Part shown: positions 24,024 through 27,174 of the stretch, in pieces
How the letters are laid out: every line of letters begins with the position of its first letter
Position numbering within the stretch: the stretch's first letter is position 1
Source: Bifidobacterium breve
Lineage (GTDB): Bacteria; Actinomycetota; Thermoleophilia; Miltoncostaeales; Miltoncostaeaceae
Assembly: GCA_945876305.1 (NCBI GenBank)
Contig: CAMCOB010000005.1
Coordinates: forward strand, 1 to 27,174
Direction of reading: 5' to 3'
Length of the DNA: 27,174 bases
Made by a program: the position numbers and the translations under genes
Notes under the pieces: generated by a model
What the model was told of the DNA's origin: nothing
Seen by the model: the letters and a program-made list of their open reading frames with translations, nothing else
Database searches by the model: none

Positions 24024-24053
24024 GGCTCGCCGCGATGCTAGCCGCGGCGAGCC
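24024..24053. repeat. perfect 11-bp inverted repeat upstream of the leader ORF and permease
   Basis: GGCTCGCCGCG, 8-nt centre ATGCTAGC, CGCGGCGAGCC. It lies in the divergent gap between the glyoxalase and permease transcription units. Its right arm covers the place where the -35 of the plus-strand promoter should be (12 nt before TACGAT). An operator is the simplest reading; a hairpin in an upstream transcript is the alternative. Confidence 0.5.
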
Positions 24054-24064
24054 CGGCGTGGCGG

Positions 24065-24070
24065 TACGAT
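24065..24070 (+). promoter_or_regulatory. -10 hexamer TACGAT before the leader ORF
   Basis: TACGAT ends 9 nt before the ATG at 24080, predicting a leader of about 3 nt. No -35 consensus is visible; the -35 position is inside the inverted repeat, as expected for a regulated promoter. Confidence 0.45.
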
Positions 24071-24079
24071 CCCGCTTCG

Positions 24080-24136
24080 ATGAGGTTTATCTCCAAGAGC
24101 GCGCACCGTCGCGCCCGGCACTTCCGCAGGGCGTAG
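24080..24136 (+). CDS. possible 18-codon leader peptide before the permease
   Basis: ATG at 24080, stop TAG ending 24136; the product is an 18-residue, very basic peptide (about half Arg, Lys and His). It starts just after a -10-like hexamer and ends 3 nt before the permease GTG. It passes over the CAGGG that would be the permease ribosome-binding site, so its translation could control or feed permease translation. No relatives are known to me, and it could be a chance ORF. Confidence 0.4.
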   Translation: MRFISKSAHRRARHFRRA

Positions 24137-24139
24137 CGC

Positions 24140-26101
24140 GTGGCGATCCGCCGACGCAGGCAGGAGCGCCTTGAGCGCGTGGTGGGCGTTCCGGGGCTGT
24201 GGGCCACGGCCTACGGCAACGTCGGGTCGTCGATTTACTACGCGCTGGGCCTGGTGGCCGCGTACGCCCTCGGCCTCACCCCTGTGGTGTTCCTCATCGC
24301 GGGCCTCATCTTCGCGGCCACGGCGGTCAGTTACACCGAGGGCACCGCACTCTTTCCCGAAGCCGGCGGGTCATCATCGTTCGCCCGCCACGCGTTTAAC
24401 GAGGGCACGGCATTCGGGGCCGCGTGGGCCCAGATGCTCAACTACATCATCACGATCGCCATCTCGGCCTTCTTCGTGCCGCACTACCTGGGCGTGTTCT
24501 GGGCACCGCTCAAAGAGAATCCCTGGGACATCATCGTGGGCATCGGAGTGGTGCTCCTGCTCGCCCTCATCAACACCGTGGGCATCAAGGAGGCCGCCAA
24601 GCTGAACGTGGGCCTGGCGCTGCTCGATCTGGCCACGCAGCTGCTCCTGGTGATCGTAGGCCTGTTCATCCTCTTCTCCCCCACCACCCTGTGGGACAAC
24701 ATCGTGTGGGGAGTGGCCCCCACATGGAGCAACCTCATCATTGGCGTCACGCTGGCGATGATCGCCTACACCGGTATCGAGACCATCTCGAACATGGCCG
24801 AAGAGGCGCAGGTGCCCGAGCGCACCATTCCCGCCTCTATCCGCGCGACCGTGCTCACCGTGCTGGTGATGTACGCGATCATCCCTGCGGTCGCGCTATC
24901 GGCGCTGCCGGTGGTGCAACTGCCGGACGGCAGCTACGAGACGGAACTCGGCACCACCTACGCCGGTGACCCGATCCTCGGGATCGTGGATCAATTCGGG
25001 CTGTCGGGGGTCCCGCTCGATCTGCTGCGCGGATTCGTGGGCATCCTTGCCGCCACGATCCTGATCATCGCCACGAATGCCGGTGTGATCGGCGTGTCGC
25101 GGCTCACCTACTCGATGGGCTTCTACCGCCAGCTGCCATCGGTGATCAGAAAGCTGCACCCACGCTTCAACACGCCCTACGTGGCCATCGGCATCTTCTG
25201 CGTCATCGCAGCCCTCGTGATGATCCCGGGCAAGGCCGACTTCCTGGCCAATATCTACGCCTTTGGCGCCATGCTCTCGTTCAGCATCGCGCATATCTCG
25301 GTCATCTGGATGCGATGGAAATCGCCTGAACTCAAGCGCCCATTTCGCGGTGCGCCCAACATCGCCTGGCGCGGCCGCAGCATCCCTCTGTTCGCCATCT
25401 TCGGCCTGCTGGGCACCGGGGGCGCGCTGGTGGCAGTGCTCGTGCTGCGGCCCGACGCGCGCTGGATCGGAATCATCTGGATGGCCGTGGGGCTCGTGAT
25501 GTACGTGGCCTACCGCAAGCACATCAACGTGCCGTGGACCGAGACGGTCACGCTTGAGCGCACCGCACCGGTGGCCGAAGTGGACATCGCCTACACCAAC
25601 ATCCTCGTGCCCATCGTCGCCACCGAGGCGTCGGAGGAGATGATGGTGACCGCAGGCAAACTGGCTGCCGACGCCGATGTGCAGATCGCGGTGATCAACG
25701 TGGTGGAGGTTCCGGTCGAGCTGCCCCTCGAGGCGCGCATGCCCCGTGAGGAGCGTGCGGCAGACGAACTTCTCACTCACGCCCGTGCCATCGCCGAGGA
25801 GTACGGGGCCACGGTGGTGACACGCGTCATCCGCGGGCGCCAGGCCGGTCGAGCAATCGTTGACGAGGCCAGAGCGACGAAGGCCGAGGTGATCATGATG
25901 GGCGTGGCATCACGGCGGCGCGTGGGCGATCAGCTCTTCGGACGCACGGTGGACTACGTGTTGCGGCATGCACCGTGCCGGGTGGTGGTCACCAGCGACC
26001 GGCGTCCGCCCAGTCCGAGCGCCACAGCCGCGTTGGGTGCGGCGGCCTCCACCGCCGTCTCCGGTGTCCGCAAGCGGCCCTCAGACCCCGAAACGCGCTA
26101 A
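24140..26101 (+). CDS. APC-superfamily amino-acid permease fused to a C-terminal universal stress protein domain
   Basis: A 653-residue fusion. Residues about 15-465 form an APC transporter with some 12 TM helices and the glycine-rich first-helix motif YGNVGSSIYYALG. EEAQVPERTIP follows TM6 (the conserved cytoplasmic loop of APC carriers), and the FNTPYVAIG loop is also conserved. Residues about 480-625 are a cytoplasmic Usp domain (NILVPIVATEASEEMM, then GRTVDYVLRHAPCRVVVTS), which in relatives binds nucleotide and may regulate transport; the classical GX2GX9G motif is only partly kept. A disordered tail follows. The substrate is not predictable. The GTG at 24140 has CAGGG upstream and comes 3 nt after the leader ORF. 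Confidence 0.93.
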   Translation: MAIRRRRQERLERVVGVPGLWATAYGNVGSSIYYALGLVAAYALGLTPVVFLIAGLIFAATAVSYTEGTALFPEAGGSSSFARHAFNEGTAFGAAWAQMLNYIITIAISAFFVPHYLGVFWAPLKENPWDIIVGIGVVLLLALINTVGIKEAAKLNVGLALLDLATQLLLVIVGLFILFSPTTLWDNIVWGVAPTWSNLIIGVTLAMIAYTGIETISNMAEEAQVPERTIPASIRATVLTVLVMYAIIPAVALSALPVVQLPDGSYETELGTTYAGDPILGIVDQFGLSGVPLDLLRGFVGILAATILIIATNAGVIGVSRLTYSMGFYRQLPSVIRKLHPRFNTPYVAIGIFCVIAALVMIPGKADFLANIYAFGAMLSFSIAHISVIWMRWKSPELKRPFRGAPNIAWRGRSIPLFAIFGLLGTGGALVAVLVLRPDARWIGIIWMAVGLVMYVAYRKHINVPWTETVTLERTAPVAEVDIAYTNILVPIVATEASEEMMVTAGKLAADADVQIAVINVVEVPVELPLEARMPREERAADELLTHARAIAEEYGATVVTRVIRGRQAGRAIVDEARATKAEVIMMGVASRRRVGDQLFGRTVDYVLRHAPCRVVVTSDRRPPSPSATAALGAAASTAVSGVRKRPSDPETR

Positions 26102-26146
26102 TTCTCACACCTTCTTCACGATTGGCGTAACACGTTTTTGGGCAGG

Positions 26147-26164
26147 TCGTAACCGTTGTTACGA
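26147..26164. repeat. inverted repeat TCGTAAC-CGTT-GTTACGA upstream of the MFS gene
   Basis: A perfect 7-bp inverted repeat with a 4-nt centre lies about 95 nt before the MFS promoter. A third CGTAAC copy lies nearby at about 26126-26131. The size suits a dimeric regulator's operator (TetR- or MarR-like). It could also be a weak terminator for the permease, but no T-tract follows it. Confidence 0.4.
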
Positions 26165-26258
26165 ACTCTCTCAGGCGTGTGGATAAGCGGAACGTCGGCA
26201 TGTTTGGCGTGCCGATAGACCGGCGAATACACGCCGACTTCGTGCGACTCCGAACTTA

Positions 26259-26287
26259 TTGACGCGCCCGTGATGTGGACCTACCGT
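26259..26287 (+). promoter_or_regulatory. promoter of the MFS gene (TTGACG, 17 nt, TACCGT)
   Basis: TTGACG (26259-26264) and TACCGT (26282-26287) are separated by exactly 17 nt. This is the best -35/-10 pair in the window besides that of rplM. The predicted start point is about 26294, only 3 nt before the MFS ATG at 26297. Confidence 0.65.
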
Positions 26288-26296
26288 CGTCCATGC

Positions 26297-27174
26297 ATGA
26301 GGAACGACCGGCGAAACCCACTTCTCCGCACCCGTGACGGGCGCGCGCTCCTGCTCACGCAGGCTGCTCACGCGCTCGCGCAGGGAATGATGACGGTCAT
26401 CATTCCGTGGCTCATCCTCGAGAGCGGCGGATCGCTCTCACAGGCCACCATTGGGTTTGCCATCACCTTCGTGCCATTCCTTTTGCTGGCCGTACCGGCC
26501 GGAATTGCCGGTGACCGCCTTCCACGGCGACCGCTGCTCGCCGTTGCCCTCGGTTCCGGCATCGCCATCGCAGCCGCGCTGGCCATTGCGCTCTCGGTGG
26601 GCCAGCCGGAAATCTGGGTGCTGTACGCCGGGGCCTTCCTCATCGGATCCGTACGTGTATTCGTAGATGCCGCCATGTTCGGCGCACTGTCCACCATGAC
26701 GGAGCGCTACGAGATGATGCCCGCACAGGCCGCACTGGCACAGGCGTTCAACCTCGGGTACTTCGGCGGCCCCGCGATTGCCGGGCTCGCGCTGGTGCTC
26801 GGCGCCAGCGACGCCGTCTGGATGGTCGCCGGTGCGCTCGCCATCGCCGTTATCGGTGCCACGTCGGCATCGGCCCGGTTCGACGAGCGCGTGCGGTCTG
26901 ATGCACCGAAGCTCCCCATCCGCCGCGGCCTGACATTCCTCTTCCTCTCGCGCAACCTGCGTGCGCTCACGGTCACCGCGATCGCGTGGAGTGTGGCGTC
27001 TGGTGCCGCCATCAGTCTGGCGGTACCGCTCCTTCGCAACGATCTCCATATGTCGGGGGCCGCACTGGCCGCCGTGCTCGGGGCCGGTGTTGCCTGCATG
27101 ATGCTCGCGACGCCCATCATCACCCGGCTCGACCGACGACATGCCGATGAGACCATCGTGGTGCTCGCCTGCGC
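26297..27174 (+). CDS. major facilitator superfamily transporter, partial (runs off the right edge)
   Basis: About 292 codons are visible. The N-terminal half shows TM helices TQAAHALAQGMMTVIIPWLI, then ATIGFAITFVPFLLLAVPAG with the loop 2-3 signature GIAGDRLPRRPLL (the MFS G-x3-D-R-x-(G/P)-R-R motif). A YAGAFLIGSVRVFVDAAMFG helix follows and the second half begins near FLFLSRNLRALTVTAIA. The family is likely a drug or metabolite exporter, but the substrate is not evident. The ATG at 26297 is preferred; an ATG 4 nt earlier is out of frame and opens a 14-codon ORF. Promoter and ATG are so close that the mRNA would be almost leaderless. Confidence 0.92.
   Translation, partial: MRNDRRNPLLRTRDGRALLLTQAAHALAQGMMTVIIPWLILESGGSLSQATIGFAITFVPFLLLAVPAGIAGDRLPRRPLLAVALGSGIAIAAALAIALSVGQPEIWVLYAGAFLIGSVRVFVDAAMFGALSTMTERYEMMPAQAALAQAFNLGYFGGPAIAGLALVLGASDAVWMVAGALAIAVIGATSASARFDERVRSDAPKLPIRRGLTFLFLSRNLRALTVTAIAWSVASGAAISLAVPLLRNDLHMSGAALAAVLGAGVACMMLATPIITRLDRRHADETIVVLAC

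Noticed and set aside
23986..24207. 73-codon minus-strand ORF overlapping the glyoxalase start and permease start
   Set aside because: It is antisense to the permease N-terminus and leader, runs into the glyoxalase start, and has no motif or ribosome-binding site.
26102..26146. T-run (GTTTTTG) after the permease as an intrinsic terminator
   Set aside because: No stable stem precedes the T-run; the only nearby symmetry is a 3-bp CGT/ACG pair.

Overview
The window looks like chromosomal DNA of a high-G+C actinobacterium (about two-thirds G+C by eye). Three things support this: the rplM-rpsI-glmM-glmS-acpS-nnr-alr gene order, a CBS-less GuaB3-type IMP dehydrogenase relative, and an exonuclease-UvrC-like fusion of the mycobacterial Rv2191 type. 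The exported beta-propeller protein, with its basic C-terminal beta module, resembles proteins common in Thermoleophilia/Solirubrobacterales; that class assignment is inference. I see no tRNA, rRNA, CRISPR array, insertion sequence or prophage gene. The region is dense and almost all housekeeping, and no gap without a gene exceeds 300 bases.

Layout. (1) 1-7087, minus strand: one long operon starting at a good promoter (TTGCAG, 17 nt, TAGGAT) and reading rplM, rpsI, glmM, glmS, acpS, nnr, alr. It couples two ribosomal proteins to UDP-GlcNAc precursor supply, acyl-carrier-protein activation, NAD(P)HX repair and D-alanine supply; alr runs off the left edge. (2) 7229-7543, plus: a small Cys/His-motif protein, separated from guaA by a shared hairpin. 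(3) 7575-12478, minus: dacA (D,D-carboxypeptidase), a PfkB sugar-phosphate kinase, guaB3 and guaA. (4) 12687-15559, minus: an operon of an 8-TM membrane protein, a duplicated CxxC protein, a 3-hydroxyisobutyrate-dehydrogenase-like enzyme and a GST-like protein. (5) 15655-16320, plus: phoU, whose stop overlaps the stop of (6) the minus-strand repair group 16317-19666: DEDDh exonuclease/GIY-YIG fusion, mutY, a MutT-type NUDIX gene and a 59-aa protein. (7) 19770-20264, plus: a MarR regulator, convergent with (8) a secreted N-acetylmuramoyl-L-alanine amidase (20261-21274, minus). (9) 21374-23625, plus: an exported beta-propeller protein and a small PH-like protein, convergent through a very stable hairpin with (10) a glyoxalase-fold protein (minus). 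(11) 24080-26101, plus: an 18-codon leader ORF and an APC permease fused to a universal-stress domain. (12) 26297 onward, plus: an MFS transporter cut by the right edge.

Two gene-expression habits stand out. Inside operons, neighbouring genes very often overlap by four bases (ATGA, TTGA, and once CTGA, where glmM seems to start with CTG). At the head of eight transcription units the start codon has no Shine-Dalgarno sequence but lies 6-9 nt after a TANNNT hexamer, which suggests leaderless or nearly leaderless mRNAs. I found no clear new defence or biosynthetic system. The least explained items are the duplicated CxxC protein with its membrane partner, the leader ORF and palindrome in front of the permease, the GIY-YIG domain with an altered active site, and the MutY iron-sulfur loop with an extra residue.
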